Source: Thiobacillus sp. 0-1251 (GTDB lineage Bacteria; Pseudomonadota; Gammaproteobacteria; Burkholderiales; Thiobacillaceae). From it: DNA of 64,000 bases. This document shows, piece by piece, positions 10,131 to 18,379 of this stretch. The position numbers were made by a program, and so were the translations under genes. The stretch covers positions 124,001 to 188,000 of the forward strand of contig MKWL01000001.1 of NCBI GenBank assembly GCA_001899305.1. Direction: 5' to 3'. Position 1 is the stretch's first letter. Every line of letters begins with the position of its first letter. A model generated the notes under the pieces. The model saw only the letters and a program-made list of their open reading frames with translations. It did no database searches and was not told the DNA's origin.

Positions 10131-11486
10131 GTGGAGCGCCCCAGCCCGCCTGACCGTCTGCGCCGCCTGCCGTTCGCGGCAGGGGTGCTGGTGGCCTGCG
10201 CGGTCTGGCTGCTGCTGCAGACGTTTGTCTGGCTGGATCAGGATCGGCGCCATCAGGCCGAACGCGCGGTGCTGCAGGCCGAGGCCGCCACCGTGCGCTC
10301 ACGCCTCGAGTCGGAACTGAACGCCACGCTGTCGCTGAGCCTCGGTCTGTCGACCTTCGTGCTCGCCAAGCCCGATTTTTCGCAGGCCGATCTGGCGCAG
10401 GTCGCGGCTTCGCTGATCCGCCTGCAGCCGGCGATCCGCAGCGTGGCGCTGGCGCCCGACAACGTGATTCGCTACATCTATCCGCTGGCGGGCAATCAAA
10501 AGGCGCTGGGCCTCCGCTACCTGGAAACGCCCGCCCAGCGCGACGCGGTGCTGCGCCTGATGCGGGAGCAGCGCCCGGTGACGGCAGGACCGATCGAGCT
10601 GGCACAAGGGGGGCTCGGCATCATCAACCGCATTCCCGTCATCTTTACCCGGCCTGACGGTTCGCCCCATTACTGGGGGCTGGCCTCGGTGGCGATCAAC
10701 CCGCTTCCCATCTTCGAACGGGCCGGCATCCGGTCCGATACGCGCGACAACGTGCGTTATGCCTTGCGCGGCAAGGATGGCCTGGGCGCGCAAGGCGAGG
10801 TTTTCCTGGGAGACGCCACCCTGTTTGACAACCCCGATGCGGTGTTGATGGAGGTCGTCATCCCGGGCGGGAGCTGGCAACTGGCGGCGTGCCCGCTTGC
10901 CCCGGCGGATGAACATGGGCTGTGGGTGCAGGCCTTGCTGGGGGTGCTCGCAGCCGTGGCAGGCGCGCTCATGGCCTACTCGCTGTCGGCCCATCAGCGT
11001 ATTCGCAGCATGGCGCTGCATGACCATCTCACCGGCCTGGCCAACCGCCGCCAGTTCAAGCTGCGGGGACAGGACCTGTTTGCGCTGGCCCGACGCAGCG
11101 GCTGCCAGCTGACCCTGCTGAATATCGATATCGACGATTTCAAGTCCATCAACGACACCTACGGGCATGCCGCCGGCGATGCCGTGCTGGTCTATGTCGC
11201 CAACACGCTGCGTACGTGCTGCCGGGAATCCGACCTGCTGGCGCGGGTGGGCGGCGACGAGTTTGTGGTGCTGCTACCGGACACCCCGGCGGGACCGCCG
11301 CTGGATGCGCTGTTGGATCGCCTGCATGCGGCGATTGATGTCATGGTGCCCGGCGCCGCGGTTCCCATCAGGCTGCACATCAGCATCGGCGTGGCGACAT
11401 GCAGCGATGCCACGCCCACGCTGGATGCCCTGATGCATGAGGCGGACGAGGCAATGTATCGCGCCAAAGAAAAGGCGGCTGGTTGA
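10131..11486 (+). CDS. Membrane CHASE-domain diguanylate cyclase
   Basis: Predicted inner-membrane receptor that makes cyclic di-GMP. The 451-residue protein starts with GTG at 10131. TM1 is about residues 15-33, followed by a periplasmic CHASE-type sensor (TLSLSLGLSTFVLAKPDFSQ ... RSVALAPDNVIRYIYPLAGN). TM2 is about residues 263-285 and a GGDEF domain completes the protein (HDHLTGLANRRQF, DIDDFKSINDTYGH, RVGGDEFVVLLP). The catalytic GGDEF signature is intact. The usual RxxD inhibitory site is not obvious before it. Very close to ettA, so possibly co-transcribed, but the pairing need not be functional. The ligand of the sensor is unknown. Confidence 0.9.
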   Translation: MERPSPPDRLRRLPFAAGVLVACAVWLLLQTFVWLDQDRRHQAERAVLQAEAATVRSRLESELNATLSLSLGLSTFVLAKPDFSQADLAQVAASLIRLQPAIRSVALAPDNVIRYIYPLAGNQKALGLRYLETPAQRDAVLRLMREQRPVTAGPIELAQGGLGIINRIPVIFTRPDGSPHYWGLASVAINPLPIFERAGIRSDTRDNVRYALRGKDGLGAQGEVFLGDATLFDNPDAVLMEVVIPGGSWQLAACPLAPADEHGLWVQALLGVLAAVAGALMAYSLSAHQRIRSMALHDHLTGLANRRQFKLRGQDLFALARRSGCQLTLLNIDIDDFKSINDTYGHAAGDAVLVYVANTLRTCCRESDLLARVGGDEFVVLLPDTPAGPPLDALLDRLHAAIDVMVPGAAVPIRLHISIGVATCSDATPTLDALMHEADEAMYRAKEKAAG

Positions 11487-11558
11487 GTGTGCGCACACGC
11501 CTGAAAGGAGGCATGATGCGCAACGGCCCGCCCGATCCACTTCCGGTTTTCTCATCTT

Positions 11559-12005
11559 ATGATTCTCGACACGCTTGCCCATGCCGAACGTTATCGCGCG
11601 CTCCATCCACTGTTTGAACGTGCCTTCGATTTCCTGCGCGATACTGACCTGATGGCGCTCGCCCCCGGCAAGCACGACGTACAAGGCGAGCAGATTTTCG
11701 CCATCGTCGAGGCATGCGAGGGGCGCACGCGGGCGGAGGCGAAGCTGGAGTGCCATCGGCGCTACATCGACATCCAGCTGGTGCTGGCAGGCGTCGACGA
11801 GATGGGCTGGAAACCGGTGGCCGAATGCCTGGACCCTCAGACGGAATACGACGCAGCGCGTGACATCCGCTTCTTTAACGACACGCCGTCCAGCTGGATC
11901 GCCACGCCGCCGGGGGCGTTCTGCCTGTTTTTCCCCGAGGACGCGCATGCGCCGCTGGTTGGTACGGGCATGATCCGCAAGGTGGTGGTGAAGATCGCGG
12001 TCTAG
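11559..12005 (+). CDS. YhcH/YjgK/YiaL family protein
   Basis: Small cupin-like protein (148 residues) of the DUF386 family. E. coli relatives (YhcH, YjgK, YiaL) occur in sialic acid and sugar acid loci; TabA/YjgK affects biofilm dispersal. Family features are the metal-binding stretch LECHRRYIDIQLVLAGVDEM (residues 67-86) and the C-terminal FCLFFPEDAHAPLVGTG, whose His and Glu are typical ligands. Nothing nearby indicates a sugar catabolic locus, so a specific substrate is not inferable. It is preceded by a 72-base gap that contains the 12-base palindrome GTGTGCGCACAC (11487-11498). Confidence 0.85.
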   Translation: MILDTLAHAERYRALHPLFERAFDFLRDTDLMALAPGKHDVQGEQIFAIVEACEGRTRAEAKLECHRRYIDIQLVLAGVDEMGWKPVAECLDPQTEYDAARDIRFFNDTPSSWIATPPGAFCLFFPEDAHAPLVGTGMIRKVVVKIAV

Positions 12006-12044
12006 CTATGGGTATTTCCATAAAACGTGACATGTTTTTCACCA

Positions 12045-12139
12045 CCGTTCGGGCTGAGCTTGTCGAAGCCTGTCCTGAGCTTGCCGAAGTGGCCCCGTGC
12101 CCACTCGGAAATGCCCTTCGACAAGCTCAGGGCGAACGG
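12045..12139. repeat. REP-like imperfect palindrome in the yhcH/slyX intergenic region
   Basis: Two 26-base arms, 12045-12070 and 12114-12139, are near-perfect reverse complements built on the core CTGAGCTTGTCGAAG and its complement CTTCGACAAGCTCAG. A third, degenerate direct copy of the core (CCTGAGCTTGCCGAAG) sits at 12074-12089 in the loop. Units with this core are familiar as dispersed extragenic repeats in many high-GC proteobacteria. It lies between convergent genes and could fold as a transcript-end hairpin. Confidence 0.7.
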
Positions 12140-12173
12140 AATTTCGTCATGCGCAATGGAAACCCCAATAATT

Positions 12174-12377
12174 CTAGTAGTGCGGCGGGATCTCGTCGCG
12201 CGGCGTGCGCGTCTCGTCGGGCCGGCTGTCCTTCATCCTTTCGTTCAGCAGGCGCAGCTGCTGCTGCAAGGAGTCGATCTGGTCCTGCTGGCGGACCACG
12301 ATCTGGTTCAGTGTCTCGAGCAGGTCTTCGGCAAAAGCGAGCTTGGTTTCGAGTTCGGTGAGGCGCGCGTCACTCAT
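12174..12377 (-). CDS. slyX: SlyX family protein
   Basis: A 67-residue, largely coiled-coil protein of the SlyX family (function not settled; named from E. coli, where it lies near slyD). The sequence begins MSDARLTELETKLAFAEDLL, continues with heptads rich in Leu/Gln (QQDQIDSLQQQLRLLNERM) and ends in the family signature DEIPPHY. Its ATG at 12377 overlaps the TGA of the upstream TlpA-like gene (ATGA), showing coupling. The frame is open further upstream, but those codons are a shadow of the TlpA gene. Confidence 0.88.
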   Translation of the reverse strand: MSDARLTELETKLAFAEDLLETLNQIVVRQQDQIDSLQQQLRLLNERMKDSRPDETRTPRDEIPPHY

Positions 12378-12910
12378 GGCTGTTTGGTCCGGGGAAGCAA
12401 GGGCACGACGAGTTTTTCCAGCCGGGGGTAATGCAGCTGTCCGGCGACCTTGTGACGGATATGGCCGTCGGCATCGAGGATGAACGAGGTCGGCACGGTC
12501 GAGACGTTGCCAAACGCCGCGGCCACCGAGGCATTGGTCGGCGCGGCCCGGAACGTATAGCCCTTGTCCTTCATCCAGGCGTCGATTTTCTCCGGCGGGT
12601 CGTCGACGCTGATCGACACGACGTCGAATCCGCGGCTGCGGTAATCCTGCCAGAAGGCGTCGATCACCGGCTTTTCCTTGCGGCAGTAGGGACACCATGT
12701 CGCCCAGAAGTTCACCAGCACGACTTTCCCTTTTAGTGCGTCGCTGGTCAGCGCGCTGCCGTCGGTCAAGGTGACCTGCCAGGGCGGGACGGCATGGTTT
12801 TCATCGCTGACCTCGGCCGGCGGCCGAAACCACAGCCAGGCGACCAAACCCAGTAAAATCAGGGTCAGCGGACTCGGTGTCCATTTTTTTACGAAGGCGC
12901 GTCTATCCAT
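12374..12910 (-). CDS. TlpA-family thiol:disulfide interchange protein
   Basis: Periplasm-facing thioredoxin-like oxidoreductase with a single N-terminal membrane anchor (residues 15-29). The 178-residue protein has the active site WCPYC (C73 and C76) in VVLVNFWATWCPYCRKEKP and the cis-proline loop STVPTSFILD. The family includes ResA, CcmG and TlpA, used in cytochrome c maturation and Cu-centre assembly. Coupled to slyX downstream. Upstream it is back to back with hemJ: the two ATG codons share the tetranucleotide CATG at 12908-12911, so its promoter must lie inside hemJ. Confidence 0.9.
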   Translation of the reverse strand: MDRRAFVKKWTPSPLTLILLGLVAWLWFRPPAEVSDENHAVPPWQVTLTDGSALTSDALKGKVVLVNFWATWCPYCRKEKPVIDAFWQDYRSRGFDVVSISVDDPPEKIDAWMKDKGYTFRAAPTNASVAAAFGNVSTVPTSFILDADGHIRHKVAGQLHYPRLEKLVVPLLPRTKQP

Positions 12911-13322
12911 GTTGTGGCTGAAATCGTTTCATATCGTGATGGTGGTCAGCTGGTTCGCCGGCCTGTTCTACCTGCCGCGCATCTTCGTCAACCTCGCGAT
13001 GGAAACCCACGAAGCCGCCTACGACCGCCTGCTGTTGATGGCGCGCAAATTGTATCGGTTCGTTACCCCCATCATGTGGCTGACCCTCGCCACCGGTATC
13101 GGGCTGTGGCTGGCGTATTTCCCGTTCAGCATGAACTGGATGTGGGCCAAGCTTACGCTGGTCGCCGGTCTGGTCGGTTATCACCATGTCTGCAAGGGCC
13201 TGCTGCGTGCATTCGAAGCCAGACAGAACGTCAAGTCGCACATATGGTTCCGCTGGTTCAACGAAATCCCCGTGATCGTGCTGCTGGTCGTGGTATTGCT
13301 GGTGGTGCTGAAACCGTTTTAA
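12909..13322 (+). CDS. hemJ: Protoporphyrinogen oxidase HemJ (CopD/UPF0093 family)
   Basis: Small membrane protein oxidising protoporphyrinogen IX to protoporphyrin IX in heme synthesis. The 137-residue product has four hydrophobic helices. It starts MLWLKSFHIVMVVSWFAGLF followed by YLPRIFVNLAME, matching the UPF0093/HemJ pattern including the conserved His near residue 8 and the Arg after YLP. A conserved Lys-Leu pair occurs in the third helix (WAKLTLVAGLVGYHH). Length fits HemJ (about 140). The ATG at 12909 overlaps the divergent tlpA-like start. Heme supply and a cytochrome-maturation thioredoxin as divergent neighbours make biological sense, but co-regulation is inference. Confidence 0.85.
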   Translation: MLWLKSFHIVMVVSWFAGLFYLPRIFVNLAMETHEAAYDRLLLMARKLYRFVTPIMWLTLATGIGLWLAYFPFSMNWMWAKLTLVAGLVGYHHVCKGLLRAFEARQNVKSHIWFRWFNEIPVIVLLVVVLLVVLKPF

Positions 13323-13341
13323 GCATTCTTGAAAGGTTTTT

Positions 13342-14586
13342 TTGAAGCCCGAACCCCGCCGTAAACCTGCGCCGCATCCCGTCCGCCCCGAGCGTGAGGC
13401 CCTGCCGCCCGCCAGCCATTTCGCCACCTGCCCGCGCGGGCTGGAGGAATTGCTGATCGCCGAACTGAACGCCGCCGGTGCACAGGTCGTGCGCCAGCTG
13501 CCCGCCGGCGTGCTGTTCATGGCCGACGCCGCCGCCGAAATGCGCGCCAATCTCACCTCGCGCATCGCCACCCGCATCCTGCGCAAGGTCGGCTATACCC
13601 GTTATCGCAAGGAAGAGCACATCTACCGCGCTGCACTCGACCTGCCATGGCCGGAGTGGTTCGACGTCAGCAAGACCATCGCGGTCAAGGTCGGCGCGCA
13701 GAACGCGCCCTTGAAGAGCCTCAACTTCATCACGTTGAAGATCAAGGACGCCATCTGCGACCGCTTCCGCGAGGAAACGCGCGAGCGTCCCAGCGTCGAC
13801 ACCGAGGCGCCCGACGTGCCGGTATATGCCTTCTTCACCCCGGACGCGGTGACCTTCTACCTCGACACCAGCGGCGAGCCGCTGTTCAAGCGCGGCTTCA
13901 AGCGCGAGGCGAGCGCGGCGTCGATCAAGGAAAACCTCGCCGCCGGCCTCTTGCTGCTGTCCGGCTGGGAGCCCGGCACACCGCTGCTCGACCCGATGTG
14001 CGGCGCCGGCACCATCCTGCTCGAAGCGGCCGACATGGCGCTGAACCGCGCGCCGGGGCGCAGCCGCCATTTCGCCTTCGAACACTACCGGGATTTCGAT
14101 GCCGCGCTGTGGCAGCGCATCAAGGCGGAAGCGAAGGCCAAGGAAAAGCCGCTCACGCATCTGCCCATCTTCGGCGCCGACCAGGACCGCTGGGTGCTCG
14201 ACAAGGCGCGCAACAACCTCGCCGCCGCCGGCTATGCGGATACCATCGAACTCAAGGTTTCCGATGTGCTCGACCTCAAGCCGCCGACGCCGGTCGGCAC
14301 CATCGTCACCAACCCGCCCTACGGCGAGCGCATCGGCGACGTCGAGGACCTCGCCGACTGGTATCCGCTGCTGGGCGACTGGCTGAAGCAGAACTTTGCC
14401 GGCTGGGAGGCGTGGATCATCTCGGGCGATCCCCTGCTGCCGAAGGCGATTGGGTTAAAGGCGAGCCGCCGCATCCCGCTGTTCAACGGGCAGATCGAGA
14501 CGCGGTTTTTGCAGTACAAGCTGATTGCGGGGTCGATGAAGGTGAAGAAATCGGATGTTGGGGTGGCTGGCGACAATGGAGTCTGA
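13342..14586 (+). CDS. rlmL: 23S rRNA (guanine-N2)-methyltransferase, THUMP domain (RlmL/Trm14-like)
   Basis: SAM-dependent RNA methyltransferase modifying a guanine in 23S rRNA. The 414-residue protein begins at a TTG (13342) with GAAAGG 5 bases upstream. A basic N-terminal tail is followed by a ferredoxin-like and THUMP region (FATCPRGLEELLIAELNAAG, ATRILRKVGYTRYRKEEHIY). The Rossmann methyltransferase domain has motif I LLDPMCGAGTILLEAADMAL near residue 215 and motif IV IVTNPPYGERIG near residue 322. It corresponds to the RlmL half of E. coli RlmKL; there is no RlmK half, as in most betaproteobacteria. The next ATG is far downstream at 13519, inside THUMP. Confidence 0.92.
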   Translation: MKPEPRRKPAPHPVRPEREALPPASHFATCPRGLEELLIAELNAAGAQVVRQLPAGVLFMADAAAEMRANLTSRIATRILRKVGYTRYRKEEHIYRAALDLPWPEWFDVSKTIAVKVGAQNAPLKSLNFITLKIKDAICDRFREETRERPSVDTEAPDVPVYAFFTPDAVTFYLDTSGEPLFKRGFKREASAASIKENLAAGLLLLSGWEPGTPLLDPMCGAGTILLEAADMALNRAPGRSRHFAFEHYRDFDAALWQRIKAEAKAKEKPLTHLPIFGADQDRWVLDKARNNLAAAGYADTIELKVSDVLDLKPPTPVGTIVTNPPYGERIGDVEDLADWYPLLGDWLKQNFAGWEAWIISGDPLLPKAIGLKASRRIPLFNGQIETRFLQYKLIAGSMKVKKSDVGVAGDNGV

Positions 14587-14617
14587 CTGTATTTCTACGA
14601 ACAAGGAAAGTACGGTC

Positions 14618-15331
14618 GTGGAGCAATCAGACCAGTCGCTGGCCGAGGGAGCGATACCCAATAGGTATGTCGCATTCTGCGATGTCCTTGGCTTCTCCCA
14701 TGCGGTAGAGAACCACTTCGAAGCCACAATTCGTCTGTACAAGGAGTTCCAAAAACGGATATCTGATTGGCCGTTCCCCGAGAAGGCAAATATCTCGGTC
14801 TACTCCGACTCAATTCTCATTGTTTGCGATGAATTGCCACCGCTCCTCTATGCAGTGCAAAGCCTGTGGTTCGCTACTCTCGCTCAGAACTGGCTCATCA
14901 GAGGTGGAATCGCTTATGGAAAATACTGGGAGGACCGGAGCAATGGAAACCTCTTCGTCGTCAGCGATGCCTTGGTTAGAGCGGTACGCCTCGAATCGAC
15001 AGTAAAGGTGCCCGGTGTCGTCTTGTCCTCAGAGGTTGAAGTACCACTAGCGGCATGGGTAGCGCGGTTTCGCGATGGACCGTTCTCAGCGCCACTCTTG
15101 CACTTCGATGGACTCAACGTGGTGAACCCATTTAATCCATATTGGTTTGCCTCGGCAAGGATGCGCGTTGTTCAACTACGCGATCAATTTCCCCAACATT
15201 CAGCCAAGTATGAATGGTTCTTAAAGATGTCAGACCAGGTTGCAGCTCACGAGCCCTTGGTGCCAGATTCAGTCATCAAAGAATTGCTTGCCAGGGGCAT
15301 CATTGAAAACATTCGCGAGAAAAGAGAATGA
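14618..15331 (+). CDS. Orphan class III nucleotidyl cyclase-like protein
   Basis: About 237 residues, with all motif positions of a class III (adenylate/guanylate/pyrimidine) cyclase domain. These are YVAFCDVLGFSHAVE with metal-type Asp22, NISVYSDSILIV with Asp64 in the position of the second metal Asp, WLIRGGIAYG (Arg95 and Gly-rich turn) and SDALVRAVRLES, equivalent to the 'NxAxRLE' helix. I chose the GTG at 14618 because AAGGAAAG lies 7 bases upstream; in-frame ATGs at 14555 and 14576 overlap rlmL and lack such a site. Base composition is visibly AT-richer than its neighbours, suggesting transfer. PycC enzymes of Pycsar phage defence share this fold, but no effector gene adjoins. Product nucleotide unknown. 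Confidence 0.7.
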   Translation: MEQSDQSLAEGAIPNRYVAFCDVLGFSHAVENHFEATIRLYKEFQKRISDWPFPEKANISVYSDSILIVCDELPPLLYAVQSLWFATLAQNWLIRGGIAYGKYWEDRSNGNLFVVSDALVRAVRLESTVKVPGVVLSSEVEVPLAAWVARFRDGPFSAPLLHFDGLNVVNPFNPYWFASARMRVVQLRDQFPQHSAKYEWFLKMSDQVAAHEPLVPDSVIKELLARGIIENIREKRE

Positions 15332-15345
15332 ACGAAAATAAAAAA

Positions 15346-15372
15346 GGGGTGCCAAGCACCCCGTTTTCTTTT
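15346..15372. terminator. Bidirectional rho-independent terminator
   Basis: Stem arms GGGGTGC (15346-15352) and GCACCCC (15356-15362) around a CAA loop. It is followed on the plus strand by GTTTTCTTTT; on the minus strand the run of A at 15339-15345 gives a T tract. It sits between the converging cyclase-like gene and pilU and can serve both. Confidence 0.9.
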
Positions 15373-15386
15373 CCATTCCCAACCGC

Positions 15387-16514
15387 TTACACGATATCGA
15401 GGTGATCCAGCCCCGCCATCATGTCGCGGCCCTTGGCTTCCTGGCCGTGCAGCTTGATCTGCAGGCGCAGGTCGTTGAGGCTGTCGGCATTGCGTAGCGC
15501 ATCCTCGTAGGAAATCATCCCGGCTTCGTAGAGGTCGAACAGCGCCTGGTCGAAGGTCTGCATGCCGAGCTCGCGCGACTTCGCCATGATTTCCTTGATC
15601 TCGTGGACGTGGCCTTTGAAGATCAGGTCGGCGATCAGCGGCGAGTTGAGCAGGATCTCGACCGCGGCGACGCGGCCGTTGCTGCCCTTGCGCGGGATCA
15701 GGCGCTGCGAGATGAAGGACTTCAGGTTCAGCGACAAATCCATCAGCAGCTGGTCGCGCTTTTCCTCGGGGAAGAAGTTGATGATGCGGTCGAGCGCCTG
15801 GTTGGCGCTGTTGGCGTGCAGCGTCGACAGGCACAGGTGGCCGGTCTCGGCGAAGGCGATCGCGTATTCCATGGTGTCGCGGTCGCGGATTTCGCCGATC
15901 AGGATGACGTCGGGCGCCTGGCGCAGGGTGTTCTTCAGCGCGGAGAACCAGTTGTCGGTGTCGATGCCGACCTCGCGCTGGGTGATGATGGATTTCTTGT
16001 GCTCGTGCACGTATTCGATCGGGTCCTCGACCGTGATGATGTGGTCGGCGGCGTTTTCGTTGCGGTAGCCCACCATCGCAGCCAGCGAGGTCGATTTACC
16101 GGTGCCGGTACCGCCGACGAAGATCACCAGCCCCCGCTTGATCATGGCGACGTCGCGCAGGATGGGCGGCAGGTTCAGCTCCTCCATCTTCGGGATCTTG
16201 GTGTTGATGGTCCGCATCACCACGCCGACGCGGCCCTGCTGCACGAAGACGTTGACGCGAAAGCGGCCGATCTCGGGCGGGCTGATCGCGAAGTTGGATT
16301 CGTTGGTGGCCTCGAAATCCTTCCATTGCCGCTCGTTCATGATCGAGCGCGCCAGTTCGCTGGTATGCGCGGGCGTCAGGCTCTGGTTCGACACCGGCGT
16401 GATCTTGCCGTCGACCTTGATGGCCGGCGGGAAACCGGCGGTGATGAAAAGGTCGGAGGCGTTCTTCGCCAGCATCAGGCGCAGCAGGTCGTGGATGGTT
16501 TTTTCGGCATTCAT
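15387..16514 (-). CDS. pilU: Type IV pilus retraction ATPase PilU
   Basis: Hexameric cytoplasmic ATPase that assists PilT in pilus retraction. The 375-residue protein begins MNAEKTIHDLLRLMLAKNAS at 16514, 28 bases after the pilT stop; an upstream in-frame codon at 16580 lies inside pilT and was rejected. Walker A is GGTGTGKST, the Asp box is DHIITVEDPIEYVHEHKKS, Walker B is DVILIGEIRDRDTMEYAI and a His box follows (AETGHLCLSTLHANSA). The PilU-specific C-terminal extension after the ATPase core is present (LKLHGQEAKGRD-like). Forms a leftward pilT-pilU operon ended by the terminator at 15346-15372. Confidence 0.95.
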   Translation of the reverse strand: MNAEKTIHDLLRLMLAKNASDLFITAGFPPAIKVDGKITPVSNQSLTPAHTSELARSIMNERQWKDFEATNESNFAISPPEIGRFRVNVFVQQGRVGVVMRTINTKIPKMEELNLPPILRDVAMIKRGLVIFVGGTGTGKSTSLAAMVGYRNENAADHIITVEDPIEYVHEHKKSIITQREVGIDTDNWFSALKNTLRQAPDVILIGEIRDRDTMEYAIAFAETGHLCLSTLHANSANQALDRIINFFPEEKRDQLLMDLSLNLKSFISQRLIPRKGSNGRVAAVEILLNSPLIADLIFKGHVHEIKEIMAKSRELGMQTFDQALFDLYEAGMISYEDALRNADSLNDLRLQIKLHGQEAKGRDMMAGLDHLDIV

Positions 16515-16542
16515 TGGGTCAATCCTTGATTCGGGCCGGGTC

Positions 16543-17586
16543 TCAGCCCATGAAGGCGTCTTTGTTCTGCGCGGCGGCACGCGCCACGCCCGGGGCGACC
16601 ACGTTCCGCCGGACCAGGTCCTGCAGGCACTGGTCGAGCGTCTGCATGCCCAGGTTGCCGCCGGTCTGGATCGACGAGTACATCTGCGCCACCTTGTTCT
16701 CGCGGATCAGGTTGCGGATGGCCGGTGTGCCGATCATGATCTCGTGCGCGGCGACGCGGCCGTTGCCGTCCTTGGTCTTCAGCAGCGTCTGCGAGATCAC
16801 GGCGCGCAGCGATTCGGACAGCATCGAACGCACCATTTCCTTCTCTGCCGCGGGGAACACGTCGACCACGCGGTCGATGGTCTTGGCGGCGGACGACGTA
16901 TGCAGCGTGCCGAACACCAGGTGGCCGGTTTCGGCGGCGGTTAGCGCGAGGCGAATGGTTTCCAGGTCGCGCAATTCGCCGACCAGGATGACGTCCGGGT
17001 CTTCCCGCAGCGCCGAGCGCAGGGCGTTGTTGAACGATAGCGTATGCGGACCGACCTCGCGCTGGTTGATCAGGCATTTCTTGCTCTGGTGCACGAATTC
17101 GATCGGGTCCTCGACGGTGAGGATGTGCGCGTACTGGTTCTCGTTGACGTAGTCCATCATCGCCGCCAGCGTGGTCGACTTGCCCGAGCCGGTCGGGCCG
17201 GTCACCAGCACGATGCCGCGCGGCTGGTCGGAGATTTCCTTGAAGATGGGCGGGGCGTTGAGCTCCTCCAGCGTCAGCACTTTCGACGGAATCGTCCGGA
17301 ACACCGCGCCGGCGCCATACTGCTGGTTGAAGGCGTTGACCCGGAAGCGCGCCAGCGAAGGAATCTCGAACGAGAAGTCGATTTCCAGCGTTTCCTCGTA
17401 CACCTTGCGCTGGCTGTCGTTCATGATGTCGTACACCATGCGGTGCACGTCCTTGTGGTCCATCGGCGGCAGGTTGATGCGGCGGATGTCGCCGTTGACG
17501 CGGATCATCGGCGGCAGGCTTGCGGAGAGGTGTAAGTCGGACGCCTTGTTCTTGACGGCAAAAGCCAGCAGTTCGGAAATATCCAC
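16543..17586 (-). CDS. pilT: Type IV pilus twitching motility ATPase PilT
   Basis: Main retraction motor of type IV pili, powering twitching and DNA uptake. The 347-residue protein starts MDISELLAFAVKNKASDLHL. It has Walker A GPTGSGKST (residues 130-138), Asp box HILTVEDPIEFVHQSKK, Walker B DVILVGELRDLETIRLAL, the PilT AIRNLIRE motif essential for retraction (here PAIRNLIRENK) and a His box AETGHLVFGTLHTSSA. Length is typical. It is the first gene of the leftward pilT-pilU pair and is divergent from yggS with a 49-base gap, a conserved arrangement in beta- and gammaproteobacteria. Confidence 0.97.
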   Translation of the reverse strand: MDISELLAFAVKNKASDLHLSASLPPMIRVNGDIRRINLPPMDHKDVHRMVYDIMNDSQRKVYEETLEIDFSFEIPSLARFRVNAFNQQYGAGAVFRTIPSKVLTLEELNAPPIFKEISDQPRGIVLVTGPTGSGKSTTLAAMMDYVNENQYAHILTVEDPIEFVHQSKKCLINQREVGPHTLSFNNALRSALREDPDVILVGELRDLETIRLALTAAETGHLVFGTLHTSSAAKTIDRVVDVFPAAEKEMVRSMLSESLRAVISQTLLKTKDGNGRVAAHEIMIGTPAIRNLIRENKVAQMYSSIQTGGNLGMQTLDQCLQDLVRRNVVAPGVARAAAQNKDAFMG

Positions 17587-17635
17587 GCGTGCCTCGTTCA
17601 GTGTTGGATGGGGGTTTTGTCAGATAATAAACGCT

Positions 17636-18379
17636 ATGGATAACGGTCTGGAAACGCGCAAACTTGAGCCCGGCACGCTGCCGGGCAGCAGCCTGGCAGG
17701 TGCTCGCTTGCAGGCTGTGCAGGCGCGTCTCGCGCAGGCTGCGGCCGAAGCCGGGCGCAGTGCGGCGGAGATAGGCCTGCTGGCCGTCAGCAAGACCTTC
17801 GGCGCGGCGGCGGTGCGCGATCTGGCCGCCTGTGGCCAGCGCGAATTCGGCGAGAATTATGTGCAGGAAGCACTGGAAAAGCAGGCGGCCCTGCGCGATC
17901 TGCCGCTGGTGTGGCATTTCATCGGGCCGATCCAGAGCAACAAGACGCGGGCGATCGCCGAGAATTTCAGTTGGGTGCACAGCGTCGACCGGCTGAAAAT
18001 TGCCGAGCGCCTGTCTGCGCAGCGTCCGGCCGGCTTGCCGCCGCTGCAGGTCTGCATCGAGGTGAATGTCAGCGGCGAGGCCAGCAAGGGCGGCGTGGCA
18101 CCGGCCGAACTGCCCGCGCTGGCGGCGGCCGTGGCGGTGCTCCCCGGCCTGCGCTTGCGCGGCCTCATGGCGATCCCCGCGCCGACCGTGGACACAGCGA
18201 CGCAGCGTGCCGCATTCCGGCAGGTACGTGAACTGTTTGACGATCTGAACATGCGCGACCATGCGCTCGATACCCTGTCGATGGGCATGTCGGGCGATCT
18301 GGAAGCGGCGATTCTGGAGGGCGCGACCATCGTTCGGGTCGGAACCGCTCTCTTTGGTGAAAGGAATTACCTCGGATGA
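17636..18379 (+). CDS. yggS: Pyridoxal phosphate homeostasis protein (YggS/PLPBP)
   Basis: PLP-binding protein of the PROSC family that buffers cellular PLP; it has the alanine racemase-like barrel without known catalysis. The 247-residue product shows the PLP-lysine motif [20 protein letters not shown] (Lys near residue 47), the family signature [25 protein letters not shown], and the phosphate-binding end [20 protein letters not shown] with [11 protein letters not shown]. Divergent from pilT. The TGA is overlapped by a possible 56-codon ORF leading to proC. Confidence 0.96.
   Translation: MDNGLETRKLEPGTLPGSSLAGARLQAVQARLAQAAAEAGRSAAEIGLLAVSKTFGAAAVRDLAACGQREFGENYVQEALEKQAALRDLPLVWHFIGPIQSNKTRAIAENFSWVHSVDRLKIAERLSAQRPAGLPPLQVCIEVNVSGEASKGGVAPAELPALAAAVAVLPGLRLRGLMAIPAPTVDTATQRAAFRQVRELFDDLNMRDHALDTLSMGMSGDLEAAILEGATIVRVGTALFGERNYLG

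Noticed and set aside
12008-12431. Plus-strand open frames across the yhcH-slyX gap
   Set aside because: They consist of the REP-like repeat and antisense of slyX; no coding features.
12174-12698. 174-codon minus-strand frame ending in SlyX
   Set aside because: Only the last 67 codons are SlyX; the upstream part is tlpA-like sequence read in another frame, and the SlyX ATG overlaps the tlpA-like stop.
14555-15331. Complete Pycsar defence system
   Set aside because: Only a cyclase-like gene is present; the neighbours are rlmL and pilU, with no effector of the known types next to it.
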